Shown piece after piece: positions 31,703 to 42,528 of a stretch of 64,000 nucleotides of DNA; within the stretch, counting starts at the first letter, position 1, and each line of letters begins with the position of its first letter. The stretch covers positions 806,001 to 870,000 of the forward strand of contig JAGPXD010000007.1 in NCBI GenBank assembly GCA_020746995.1, read 5' to 3'. The DNA is from Plectosphaerella cucumerina (taxonomy: Eukaryota > Ascomycota > Sordariomycetes > Glomerellales > Plectosphaerellaceae). A program made the translations under genes and the position numbers. Under the pieces are notes generated by a model, which did no database searches, was not told where the DNA came from, and saw only the letters and a program-made list of their open reading frames with translations.

Positions 31703-34293
31703 CTTGATGGTTTGGGGGGTTTGGGGGGTTGTTGGGAGCGACGGGTATTAGTTGGCTGAGAGCGAAGGTGCTGGTAGCGACTGGAGTCGGGAGAGTGTCT
31801 GAGAGATGCTGATGCTGAGGATGGAGATGAAAGATGATCGATGTTTCCGAGACGGCGAGATATATAGGCGTCCGAAGACGTGATGGGACATGGCGGTGAC
31901 GATGCCGCGCCAGAGACACCAGAGTCGAGGGTCGAGCTGCTGCCGGCCGACACTACGACATCATCGGCCGGACACCCCTGCAGCGGGTTGCCAAACAGGG
32001 CAGGAAGAGGCTGGGCGGGGGGAGGGCACACAACGTCTCCCCCCTCGCCTCCCGTCTCCCGACCCGCCATTCTAGAAAGTCCCCTCGCGGTTGGCTGCGA
32101 CCTGGGGTGGGAAGCAGGATCTTGGATCAGCCCGGCGTGCATGGCATCGGTGGTCGAGGAGGGGAGGGGACCAAGGAGGGCGGGCGTGTGCGTGGTCCAG
32201 GGTTGAGGCCGCATCGCATGGCCGAACAGGGGTGTGGTTGTGCTTCGCGGGTTCAGACGTCAGGGCCAAGCGTTCAAGCGTTCAACGGCAAGCGGGAGCC
32301 AGACGGACAAGCGGGAAAAGGCATGGCAAGCTGAGCTGGACACATCAGACGGGCACCTATTGGCTGCTCGTCAAGGCGTGCATCGCGTTTCTCCGCGCTG
32401 CCAGTGGTCCAACCCCCAGTATAACGAGAGGCTCTTGTTGTCGCGAGGGGATGTGTGCCACTGCCCAGAGCCACAGGTGGCGGGCTCCCTCCCAGCAATG
32501 TCTGCGGTGAGGGCGGGCATCACGCCATCCGCCGGTCATCGAGATCACGGGCCGAGGCCCTGGCCTGCTGTTTGGTTCGTGGCCTACGTCGAGGTGTTTT
32601 CATCACGACGTGTCCGGGGTGTTAAGGCTGGGCTTCTGGGAAACCGGGAATGAGGGCAAGCGAACCCCAAGAAACAAAGACGATGGGATCTTGTCACCGC
32701 GCTACACTGCGACCTACCCCAGATGTGTGTGTTTCGTCATGTCCGGCATCCAGGCTCAGCTCAGGGTCAAGGTCAAGGTCCCTGATGTTGTCGCGGGGGA
32801 GGGAGCATGGCAGGGGGCCCGGGTGCGGGTGACGACTGCAGGCAGCACGCCAGGGAGGGAGGCAGATGTTGTCGGACCGCCTATCCCGCTGGCCTTGCTG
32901 GGTCGCAAGCTGCTAGCCGACCTTGCGAGCTATGGCAGCACGGCGTGCGCGAAGCTTGAAGGGTAGCCTACACCGCATGGTCGCAGAGAGCCGTCTTAGC
33001 GGTTGGGCCTCGTCATCTGGGCAGCCATCGCAAGCAAGTTTGGTGCGGCGGTCGTGATGGGGTTCAACGATGGAGGGTGGAGGGGAGGAAAAGCAGGTCG
33101 CGGGGAGCAACAGCCGTGGGCTGGGATTCGTCAATCTCGGCAGCTAGCTCTGAGAGGGCGACGCAGATGTGCATTCCTTGGCGTCGGCTGGTTGGCCGGA
33201 GGCGTTGCGTCATGGTGGTGCAGGGGCAAGCAGCAGGTTCGGGGAGTTCTGGTTCGTGAAGGAGGGGAGGTTGGGGGAAGCAAAGCAAACACACCAGGCC
33301 AGGCAAGCCAGGGGAGAGCAAGGAACCTGCCCATTGATCGAGGATCGGCGCGGTCGGGACCTGCCTAGCGGGATGGCTAGGCGCCGGCTACTGACGCAGA
33401 GCTGGCTGAACCTGACCGAAGACAGCATCGTGGTGTTTTTGACCAAGGCAATTGGGCCTCTCTTTGATGCGGACGACACCGCCCTCTTGGGGTACTTTGC
33501 ATTGCTAACGGTCGCCTTACCAAACGAGGTACCATGAGAAGCATCACGCCATGGCACTGTCGACCACATCACTGCCATTGGATCGTGCCAACGCCCAGGT
33601 GAAGCTCTGGTGATTTGTCGCTGCACGACTCTTCCCCTCACCAGCCACACCGCCTGCGTTTGTCCGCCCGTGGCCGTCCTCTCCAGCCTCCCCGAGTCAG
33701 GCCGCGAATTGTCGAGCTGAGCTTCCGCCCCTTTGCCCGGCTGAGAACCCCCACGCGATTCGACCCTGCGCCTTTTCGCCCCAAACCATCACAACCTCGC
33801 TGGAGCTCCGTCTTGACCACATCAACATCTCGACAAGCTACACGTACCACCCACCATCATGACCACGAATGTGATCGGGTGACTCACGCGAGCAAAATCG
33901 CCTACTTCGCCCATCACATCTTGAATGTCTGGGCACTGGGCTGTCCCTCAATCCACCGCGCCCGCTGATCGAAATTGGTTTGTGGTGTTTTCAGTCGTGG
34001 CTCACGCGAGATGTCTGATACCCAGCCGTCCCATGCATAGCATGTGAGGTGTTGACTATCTTGTTGACGCCGCACTTGAGCCTCGTCTGTCTCAATCCAG
34101 CCAAATGAGAGTGTTGACACCGCTGAAGTGGCAGGTACGCGGGACGTACCTGCCAAACAATTACCTTTAATCCGCCCTCATTGTTGGTTGACAGGCTGCT
34201 CCTTCATCGCTCTGCCTGCCCGAAACGTTTTTGTGATCAACGACTCTCTTCCAGACGGGCAGGTACCACATCAGACGCGGACAAAAAATATGG
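31703..34293. other. Long intergenic region, no gene seen
   Basis: 2.6 kb. It contains the TATA box of the neighbouring gene, short repeats (GGTCAAGGTCAAGGTC near 32766), and at about 33790-33860 a leader-like stretch rich in CA/CT that ends in an ATG with a very short frame. I cannot support a gene there. Confidence 0.35.
31861..31866 (-). promoter_or_regulatory. TATA box of the GPI-protein gene
   Basis: TATATA (self-complementary), about 160 bases upstream of the ATG at 31702, in a GC-rich setting. Confidence 0.5.
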
Positions 34294-35425
34294 ATGGCGG
34301 GCAATCAAAGCAACTCCCATCATCCACCCACCATCAAAGGAACATCATTCATTACAGCACTGGGCCCAACAGCCCTGCAGAAGACAGCCGGCTCCCATTC
34401 CATCGTTTTCGACACACACATTTCCATCATGACCATCAAGTTTTCGCTTCCAGCAAGTGCCCAGTATTTCACACCATTCCCAAGACTCCCGATCGAACTC
34501 CGCCTACAGATCTGGGAAGATGCCATCTACCAGCCGGGGATGAACTTCCTCCGCATCTCCTACAACTCGACAATACCTCGTCGACTCCGCAACAATGTTC
34601 CCTTCCCGCCAATCCGCAAAGCAACGCTCCAGCCAATGTACCATCACCCAGAAGCCGAAGACTCGCAATTTTACAACCTCAATAACGTTCTCGAGAACCT
34701 GTCACTGGCATGCGCCGAGTCCAACCGCGTCGTTCGTCGATTTAAACAACACCCAGACACCATCAAACTCCCCGACGGGCGTGTCGTGACCGCCCTCGAC
34801 TCTCACGATACCATTTGTCTCGACGAATACGTCCCGCAGAACCTCTTTACCAGTGGCTGCCGCATCCTGACCGACGTTGACTGCTTCGGTCTTGATCGCA
34901 TCCGCCATGTGGCCATCCGATACTGTTACAATTGGGAGTCCAAGGGTCCCCATTGCTTCGAGTGTTTTCGAAGACACAGCGTCGATACCAAGAAAGCCCT
35001 GCCTCTCCACGTCTACCAGTTCCTAGTACGGCACATGCCGAACCTACAGACCGTGTATCTAATCGACTTCCTCATCCTTCGACGGGATACAAACGACCCC
35101 GCAGTCGCCCACAGTCAGTATTTCCGAACACCTGGTCCTCGTATTAGTCTAACACGCCACAGAGCCACCGACGTTTACATCGAGAGATCGCAAGTTTTAC
35201 GAGGTGGACAGCCCCGACCAGAACGAGTGGCAAGTCTCGTCACAAGTCTTCGAGGTGCTGGATTGGGTGAAGCAAAACTACCTCCGGTACTCGGCCCAGA
35301 GCACGACGACCAGATGCCGCCACAAGGAGCCGGAGCGGGTGCAATTCAAGGTTTTGTCTTGCGAGTGGGAGATGTCGCCTCGGGTGTCGCCGGAGATACG
35401 GAAGAGAGGGGGCAAACGCACCTGA
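34294..35425 (+). CDS. 2EXR-domain protein
   Basis: Member of the large fungal 2EXR family, whose role is unknown. Two exons, 34294-35113 and 35163-35425 (intron 35114-35162, GTCAGT donor, GTCTAAC branch, CACAG acceptor), giving up to 360 aa. The 2EXR opening FPRLPIELRLQIWEDAI begins about 16 residues after the ATG at 34429, so 34429 may be the true start (315 aa). CAESNRVVRRFK and a C-terminal RDRKFYEVD segment, present only after splicing, match the usual later blocks. Without the intron the frame runs on to 35619 but yields repetitive K/R/T sequence, which argues for splicing. Confidence 0.75.
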
Positions 35426-36357
35426 TGCTGCTGGTGAAAGACAACGACAAGACGACAACAAAGACAAGAAGGAGAATACCCGTGGCTACAGGCAGAACGG
35501 CGACGACGTGGAGAAGCCAAGGCAAAATGATACAGAGCTTGCTAGGGGGGGGCGACAAGGAGATGAAACCGACGATGGCACGAAAGGCCAGGAGTATCCT
35601 TATCAGAGGTGTACCCTAAACAACATCATTGATCCTCATCCGTCACCGCACAAACTTCGTGACAGTACCTACTTCAGTCCACCACGATCTTCAAAATGGG
35701 CCAACTTGCAAGGTCGGTCAGCAACCAGTCTGGATTATCGTATCCGCATGCCGAAGATGCTCACCACAACCCGCCACGGCGCCACAGTCACTGTCCCCAG
35801 GTGCTCACGCGTTTTGTCTTCGCCGCCGTCCTACGTGAACACTTGAGCAGCGATTCTGGGCTTATCTCACAACCTTAAGTCTACCTCAGAATGCGCTGCC
35901 AAAGCTGAACGAACAATTTGGATGGCCCCCGCCCCCGCGTGGCAGCCATAGCGCGTGTCCATTGCTCATGACTCTCAACAGTGGCGCTGAAGATGTGAGA
36001 AGATGACGCCTCCATACACCAACCTGGCCAGTCGCAAGGCCATGTGGCGGTTTACCTTTGCCCAAGGCTGCGATGGTTGAGAAATGGATCTCGTGTCTTC
36101 ACCCGGGTGGCTGCATCTTCTCAATTCAGGCAGGAGCCTCCAAACGCCGCAAGGGGGATCTGGCCCTCCCCATAGGAGTGGCGTCTCTTCGAAGCGGCTC
36201 TCCGCCCGAGCAACGTGAGCGAATTCCTAACATAAGAACGGTCTCGGTGCCCTGCTGTTCAACACTCTCTCTTCTTCTCCATCCAGCATCAGCGAGCAGC
36301 CTCAAAGACCACACTCTCTCAAACCAACTTTCCTTCGGAACCCACCCACCCTTCAAA
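35426..36357. other. Intergenic region, no gene seen
   Basis: About 930 bases; holds the promoter of the next gene. Short frames only. Confidence 0.35.
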
Positions 36358-36678
36358 ATGAAGTTCACCGCCGTCACCGCCGTCCTCGCCGTCTTCGTCG
36401 GCGTCGCCATGGCCGGATCCCCTCCCCCTCCCGCTCCCCCTCCTCCTGCGCCCCCTGTCCCCCAGGGCAACACCGAGACCATCTGCGAGTAGGTACATCC
36501 ACCAAAACACATCCCCAGAATTTTCTTGACTGACATTTTTCTCAGCTGCGGCCAGGCCGCTGCCGAGCGCCGCTGGCTCTCCGCCCGCTCCGCCGCCTGC
36601 TGCGCCAACGAGGTCCGCGAGAAGCGCAGCGCCATGCCCGACTTCGAGCTCGAGGAGTTCGACGAGGAGGAGGAGTAA
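36358..36678 (+). CDS. Small secreted protein, proline-rich N-terminus
   Basis: 87-aa candidate secreted protein. Exons 36358-36488 and 36546-36678; the GA|GTAGGT donor avoids the in-frame TAG and TTTCTCAG is the acceptor. Signal peptide FTAVTAVLAVFVGVAMA ends before GSPPPPAPPPPAP, a short polyproline run. The mature part has four cysteines (ICDCG, AACCAN) and an acidic tail of D/E. No known domain. Candidate effector or wall-associated peptide; that is inference from size and signal only. Confidence 0.75.
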
Positions 36679-37007
36679 ACGACTCGGTCGCAACCCACCA
36701 CCACCGCCGTCAACAACAACACTGAGAGCCCGGGGGCCAGGGCATGGCTTGTCACCATCGGTGCCGGCTACGACTCAACCCTGCTTTTTACAGCAGCGGC
36801 ACTCGGTAATTGGGAAGGATGTGGAATCGATGGAGAGCAGAGGCTGAGGCTGGGTCGGCGATTTGGTTTACTCGCCGACGATAAAAAAACACAGGGGGCT
36901 TTCTTGAGGAGGAAAGCCAACGCGGTTGAGTTCTTTCCTAGTGGTACAATGGATCTTGTTCGCCCCCGATTGCCTGCTCTTGTCACTTCACTACTGCCTT
37001 TACATGA
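36679..37007. other. Convergent intergenic region
   Basis: About 330 bases holding the 3' ends of two converging genes. No feature seen. Confidence 0.4.
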
Positions 37008-38250
37008 TTACTCGGCACTGGGCGCCGCGACTTTCCTCTGCTGGTTGGCAGCCTGAAGCTCCTCGTCCCGAGCCTTGATTATAGCCTCAGCGGCCCGCAA
37101 CTCTTGATCACGAGCCTGAATAGTGGTCTTGGCGTCCTGAAGCTGTTCCTCTGCAGCATTCGCCTTCGCCTGCGCATCCAGCATCTCCTTTGCGGCGCGG
37201 TCGATTCGATACTGCGTCTCAAGAGCAGGCATGCCGGCGATCAGCGCGTTGAGGCGCATAGCACACATCTCTTCCTCGAAAGCTGCAATCCGGACCTGAG
37301 CATCTCCATGCTCGGTAGACATGTCTCTGAGTTTCTGTTGGAGGCTTCGGACGGCTGCGGCTGTCTCTGAGCGAACAGTGAGCATCTGGTATCGAAGATC
37401 GCGGTTCTCCCGCTCCAATTTGGCAATCTCGGCTTGGGAAGTGGCAAGCTTCTCCTTGATGTTGACAGAGGCAATGGCAGTGTCATTGTCGTCTTGAGTG
37501 CGGGAACGCTTCAAGCTGCGAATGTCCCATAGGTCCTCCACAAGCTCTACAGCAGGAGGGATCTTCGAGGGGGGCGGAGCCATGCAGGCGTCTAAAGCCA
37601 TCAGCATTTTGCACCAAATGCTTCCTAAGGAGCAATAGCCTACCAATGCCGGTCTTGTTCTTGTACTCCGCCAAGATATTGGCGACCCAGCCGGGCGTTT
37701 GGACGAAAGCCTCGGCACGGGGGCCAGCGTGTTTGACAGCCTTGTTCAAGTCGACCCATAGATCAATGGGCTTCAAGAAGGCCGTCTCAATGTCGATGAC
37801 GGAACTGTCGGCATCAGGAGATTGAGTTGAAACCTCATCCTTCCTGAAGCGAAGGTGAGCTTGTTCGAAGACGAAGATCATTGCTTTGAGCTTCCTCCAG
37901 GAGTACTCCGAGTGTGTTGCGACGATTTCGTACTCAGAGCGGACCGAATTCCGAACAAGAATGTAGAAGGAAGAATCGGTGCGCTTCACGTGGGGGCTCC
38001 TCATAGCGATCTTCAAGCAATGCTGGAACCAGACGCCAATGCGCAGAGCTGCTATGAATCGATCCTTGGAGTCGGTGCTCTTGGGATCATTGACTATAAG
38101 GCGAAGCACACCGGCATGCCTGAGATCGAGAATGCAGCCGTCCACATCAGGCGCGAACACAAGGCCCGGCAGGCCGGTGATTGATGGGCTAGAGGCCAGG
38201 TCCTTCAGTATCCGAGTTTGGGCCGGCTCGGAGCTTGTGGCTTCCGTCAT
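37008..38250 (-). CDS. Hypothetical coiled-coil protein
   Basis: Predicted 396-aa protein in two exons, 38250-37644 and 37591-37008 (GTAGGC donor, GCTGATG branch, TTTAG acceptor). The first half has mixed helix and strand content (DVDGCILDLRHAGVLRLIV, VWFQHCLKIAM) with no domain I can name. The second half, from about residue 230, is a long coiled coil with heptad-like repeats (EKLATSQAEIAKLERENRDL; AEEQLQDAKTTIQARDQEL). Such architecture is common in fungus-specific proteins of unknown role. The 5' end is uncertain; a further upstream exon is possible. Confidence 0.7.
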
Positions 38251-38838
38251 TTCAGGTTTATCTGTAGCTAGATATGTCAGTATACTGTTTTAGACGGGAG
38301 ACAACATGAATAAGCAATGGACACTAACCGGACTCTTTGGTCTGGGCAGAGAAAGCAACGGCAAGCTGCAGCCAAAGATTGAGGTGCGCAGTCGGCACCA
38401 GACTGTGGTGATGGTGGAAAGTCGGGGGCAGAGTGAAGCAGCTCCAGTGGAAGCCGGGTATTCACTTTACCACTCGATCGATTGAAAATGTGGGAAGTGC
38501 GAAAGTGGGATGGCAGAACCCGGAGGCAACATTGCAGGCTTCCAAAAGGACGGGAATAAGAAGAGTTTCCTTTTGGTGCCTGCCGGACGTCCCAGGGCTT
38601 GCCCTTCACTGGTAAAAATTTCGGTGTGGAAGGACTATGTATCCCCAGTGAATAGGTAGGTAGTCGACACATGACATTTCTTATCCTCAGATACCCGACA
38701 ACACATTGAAACTTGGAGAGACTCAAACTTGCACGTGTGCTTCCGCTCATTTCAGATAAGTATGAGTTGTTGCGTAGTAAGCTTCTGATATGTAAATGCA
38801 AGTCCGCGGAAAATCCATACTCCCCAGCATAGAGGCAC

Positions 38839-38973
38839 AAAAAGCTGGCGCGAACTCGAGTTGAACCTCATGAGTTTCGTACCCAAAAAGCGATGCTCGG
38901 CGTGAATCGGGTGGAGACCCCAGACCCCAGTGGTCTGGGTATCCCAAATTCCTAGAGTACTACCGCTACACCA
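38839..38973 (-). other. tRNA-like element with A box, B box and T5 (not a normal tRNA)
   Basis: On the minus strand, TGGTGTAGCGG (38973-38963) fits the A-box pattern, GGTTCAACTC (38867-38858) fits the B box with one mismatch, and TTTTT (38843-38839) follows. The implied acceptor and T stems do not pair, so this is not a working tRNA; a decayed tRNA or SINE remnant is most likely. Confidence 0.25.
38919..38939. repeat. Perfect 8-bp inverted repeat
   Basis: CCCAGACC (38919-38926), a 5-base loop and GGTCTGGG (38932-38939). Strong small hairpin located between the A- and B-like boxes. Confidence 0.6.
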
Positions 38974-40053
38974 TTACAACTGGCCAGTTGTTGTTGCATC
39001 AATGCAACAAAAAATTGATTAAAGAGGTAGTGAGGTGATTTCGGCGCGGGCATGCCAAACATCTTTTCTGCACTTGCGAATATTTACTTTCATCTGACTC
39101 GATGCCTTTTGCAGCCACCTAGAGTCTTCCGCAGCCATGGCCGACAAAGACGGTGTTCGAAGCACACCGACGGCCTCGCGAGCCAGCCAGTCTCCTCAAC
39201 CTTTCCCCCATTACGCGGCCAAGCAGCCACATCATGACATGACTACGTTCCGAAAATAGCGAGAGCGCTCTCCGAGTCATCTCATCACGATTCACAGCCG
39301 ACAAGCCTCTCCGGCTGCAGGCCACATCGAGAAGCAGTAGCGGTGACGCGGGGCCTAGCGGTCTAGGAAGCTCAGCTCTTCAACATACAACGCATTTCCG
39401 AGGGAGGCAGTGAGAGTACTGCCGGGGACTGGAAGCGCGCCAAGATGTCAGACGCCTTTCGATAATCTCGGCGAGATGGCCGAGCTGTCGTTGCCGCTGA
39501 ATCGCCAGCCATCGGCGCAGCTCGTCGTGGCCCCATCGCTACGCAACAAGATCGGCAAGAATGCAGCCAAAGAACTGGCGGTATAGCACTGGTGCTCCTC
39601 CTAGCATCCCCATCGTTTGTTGATGTCGGCATTTCCGAACACAAACTGCTGCCGCTTGCCGTCCTCCAGCCTCCTCACGAGCTGTCGTTGACCGTTGAAG
39701 TGGGCCCGACCCGCTTGCCCGGCCTCCAGCTCCCCGCGCCTTTTCTCCACGTCCACAAGTCCTACAAAGCGCCGGCAGAAGACGGAGTTGCAATGTGACC
39801 CAGCTCGATATTGCCCGACCCGCTGTACGGTGCTATTGAGAGGAGAAGAGAAGCTTCGGACAATCCCGAGAACGCATCTAAGCCCTGCCGCGATAGCATG
39901 GTTGCGCTCCCGAAATAGAACGGGCCACATCGGGCGGCCAAGAAGAACATCGCCCGGACAGCGGAGCTTGTCGTTAAGCTTGTATCTGAAACCCCGCGGC
40001 CCAGGCAGGGGAGAGGCGCACTGCGCGGGGCCAGGGGCGGGATATGTGAGGCT

Positions 40054-40560
40054 TCACGGCTCGGCAGTCGGGAGCGTGCAGCGGGAGGCTCTCGTGGCCC
40101 AATCATGAGGCTTGGGCAACGTGGTGACGACGCGCGCTGCCCTTTCAGATCGTCGTTGGTAGGACTTTTGGGCTACAGCCGGGGAAGACCGTTGGGTTTC
40201 CGTTCCTCGGGCTGAGCGGCGCCGGGGTGTCTTGGCGACGGCGCGTCTGCGTGGCTTCGCGGCGATCTTGGTGAGTGGTGCTGCGTTCGAAGCAGGGCCA
40301 GACCGACGATCCGTTTGTTCTAGCTTCATTTCCTTCCCAGGACATACCATGAAGAAAAGCTGTTCGCGATGGCTTCTGCAATTTGACCAAGGCTCCTCTA
40401 CCGGGGCTGAGCGCGTCCCACTCGATCAAAGCTTGAAAGAAATGTGCATCAGGGTTCTCATCCGGCAGTGCCGATGATTCGCTCGGCGCATCAATCTGGC
40501 TGCCGATGGGGGCGGAGAAACAGTCTCCCTGTTCGCCCCTTTTTTCTTCCCCGAACCCTG
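40054..40560 (-). CDS. Tentative basic protein, 5' end not found
   Basis: The minus-strand frame from about 40560 to 40348 reads as protein (GDCFSAPIGSQIDAPSESSA, then FFQALIEWDALSPGRGA). A GTATGT donor at 40347 and a CGCAG acceptor at 40281 join it to 40280-40054, a very basic tail (LTKIAAKPRRRAVAKTPRRR) ending in a stop. No start codon is found upstream before a stop, so either another exon is missing or this is a relic. I do not recognise it. The basic tail suggests a nuclear or DNA-binding protein. Confidence 0.3.
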
Positions 40561-41507
40561 CCGGCTGCCCTGCCCCTTGCCACCCGCCAACTCATCGAAG
40601 TCCCGCTACAGCAACCTTGAAGCCTGGGGAACGCAGATTGCTCCCTGGCCGGAAGAGCGCGGGGGCGAAGCACTAGGCGGGCCTTGGCTGCACTTCGCTA
40701 TTAAGCTTGTCTAATTGCTGTTGGTTGGGCCGTTGAACCCAAAGGACGGGCGACGGGATAGGATAGGGGTGACGGCATCCATGGATCCCAACCAGCAGCT
40801 TTCCTCCCGTCCGCCCGTCCCGGGCTTCGGATGGCACTGGCATCTCAAGACCCGCTGAGCACGGCCAGCGGCAGAAGCTGCCAACGCAATGCTATAGCCC
40901 CATCTGCGCTGGTCGTGCGGTCCCAGAAAACCCTGCTGTGCCACTGCTGCTCGTCGATGCGCGAGTCGTGTCGCCCAGTGAGGCGGAGTCTCCTTGGCCC
41001 AGTCCCCAACCTGTCATTGGAAGGCTGCGGCCTCACATTGACGACGGCGTCCAAGGCATTGCCCGCGTCGTCGTCTTGGCAGCGACTAGCGGCTTGCGAG
41101 GGAGAGACGCAGAAGGCTGACGCCGTCTTGGTGCCACTGGTACTCCAAGTAAGGTTGCTTTTTGGGTGCGCGTCGGGAGACGATGGGCATTACATCACCG
41201 CCCAGGCCGACAGCCCCGGGATACCAGGTTCCTGTTGCGTCCCGCCCACGTCGGCAGCCGATCGTCCCAGGGGTCTGATGCAGCTGGCCCCTGGGGCACC
41301 CGACCACCAAGCTTCTATTTTCTCTCCCCTTGCTCCCGTTGCTCCGCCTGCATCGATGCAAGATAAATATCCTCGCATCTGCTCCCTCATGTCGTGATTT
41401 TCAGTCTCCATCATCATAGGTCAATTCAGCTCATCACTCACACATTCACCAACATCAGCCAATCACAACCCCTTTACCAAACAACCACCACCACCACAAC
41501 CGCCATC

Positions 41508-42247
41508 ATGCACTTCAACAAGTTCGCCGTCACCGCCGCCAGCGCCGCCCTTTTCGCCGTCGTCCGCGCCGACGACATCAGCCTCGACAACGATGACATC
41601 CCCACCCAGTGCCGCGACGTCTGCTCCCCCGTCAAGAGCCTCGCCGACATCTGCGAGGTCGACGACGACGACCGCATGACCGACCTCGAGGAGGACCTCC
41701 TCCAGGCCCAGTGCTTCTGCCTCAACTCGAGCTTCGACGTCTCCGGCCGCACTGCCGCCTGCGCCGCCTGCATGCACGAGAACAACCGCGACCGCGACGA
41801 CAACGATGGTGAGCCGTCTTCTGCATCCCCAATCCCGGACTTCTACTGACCCTTCTCCCAGATATTGACGAGATCATGAGGACCTGCGGCTTCAGCAGCA
41901 CCTCCTACAGCGCCGGCGCCCAGACCACCTCCGTCAGCGTCCAGGCCACCCGCCCCGTCTCCGCCGCCGAGATCACCACCACCATCAACGGCGCCGCCAA
42001 CACCGGCCCCAACAACACCGGCTCCGGAGCCCAGCCCACCTCCTCCAGCGGCAGCTCCAACAACAACAATGACAACGCCGGCTCATCCAACAACAACAAC
42101 GACAACAACGATGACAGCAACAGCAGCACTCCCTCCGAGACGCCCAACGCGGCCCCGGGCACTGCCCCTAGCGGCCTCGGCAGCATCTTCGGCGTCGGTG
42201 CGTACGTCGCCGCCGCTGCCGTCGCCGGCGCCATGCTCCTGCAGTGA
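41508..42247 (+). CDS. GPI-anchored cysteine-rich surface protein
   Basis: 228-aa predicted wall/surface protein. Exons 41508-41808 and 41862-42247 (GTGAGC donor, CTGAC branch, CCCAG acceptor). Signal peptide FAVTAASAALFAVVRA; a cysteine-rich domain of about 90 residues with CRDVCSPV, ADICEV, QCFCLN, AACAACM and RTCGF, loosely like a CFEM or other eight-cysteine fungal domain but without the exact CFEM spacing; then a low-complexity stalk of S/N/D repeats (SSNNNNDNAGSSNNNND) and a hydrophobic GPI signal (VGAYVAAAAVAGAMLL). The leader before the ATG is CA-rich. Confidence 0.82.
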
Positions 42248-42528
42248 GCGGCGCGGTTCACGGGTTCCCTTTTCTGTTTGCGGCAACATCATATCATGTA
42301 CATGGCGGCGACGCTTGATGACGGTCTTTTCTGTGTTCATACTTGGCCTGTGACGAGGCATCGGGGCCTACAATAATCCAATGATACCATTCCTTTCAAA
42401 TACATCACTCTCCTGACTGCTCTGGTTGAACCGTGTTGAGATGATCTCGCTCAAACTTAGCTTGCTATCATTACGGGTACTGTACATCTACATCTGCTCC
42501 AGATTGTTTCCGCCTCACACCGACCGGC

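Larger units (their letters stand above)
38251..41507. other. Long gene-poor region
   Basis: 3.3 kb between two genes. Within it: a Pol III-like A/B-box arrangement (38839-38973), an 8-bp perfect hairpin (38919-38939) and a tentative coding relic (40054-40560), all listed separately. Other frames between 39.3 and 39.9 kb read as broken protein-like text on the minus strand, too poor to call. Confidence 0.4.

Noticed and set aside
33365..33537. Short frame beginning MARRRLLTQSW in the 31.7-34.3 kb region
   Set aside because: Only about 57 codons, no signal peptide, no domain and no splice partners that extend it sensibly.
36126..36758. 210-codon minus-strand frame
   Set aside because: Antisense to the small secreted proline-rich gene, whose signal peptide, intron and cysteines make the plus strand the real one.
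38839..38973. Functional tRNA gene
   Set aside because: A and B boxes are present but the acceptor, D and T stems do not pair; kept only as a tRNA-like element.
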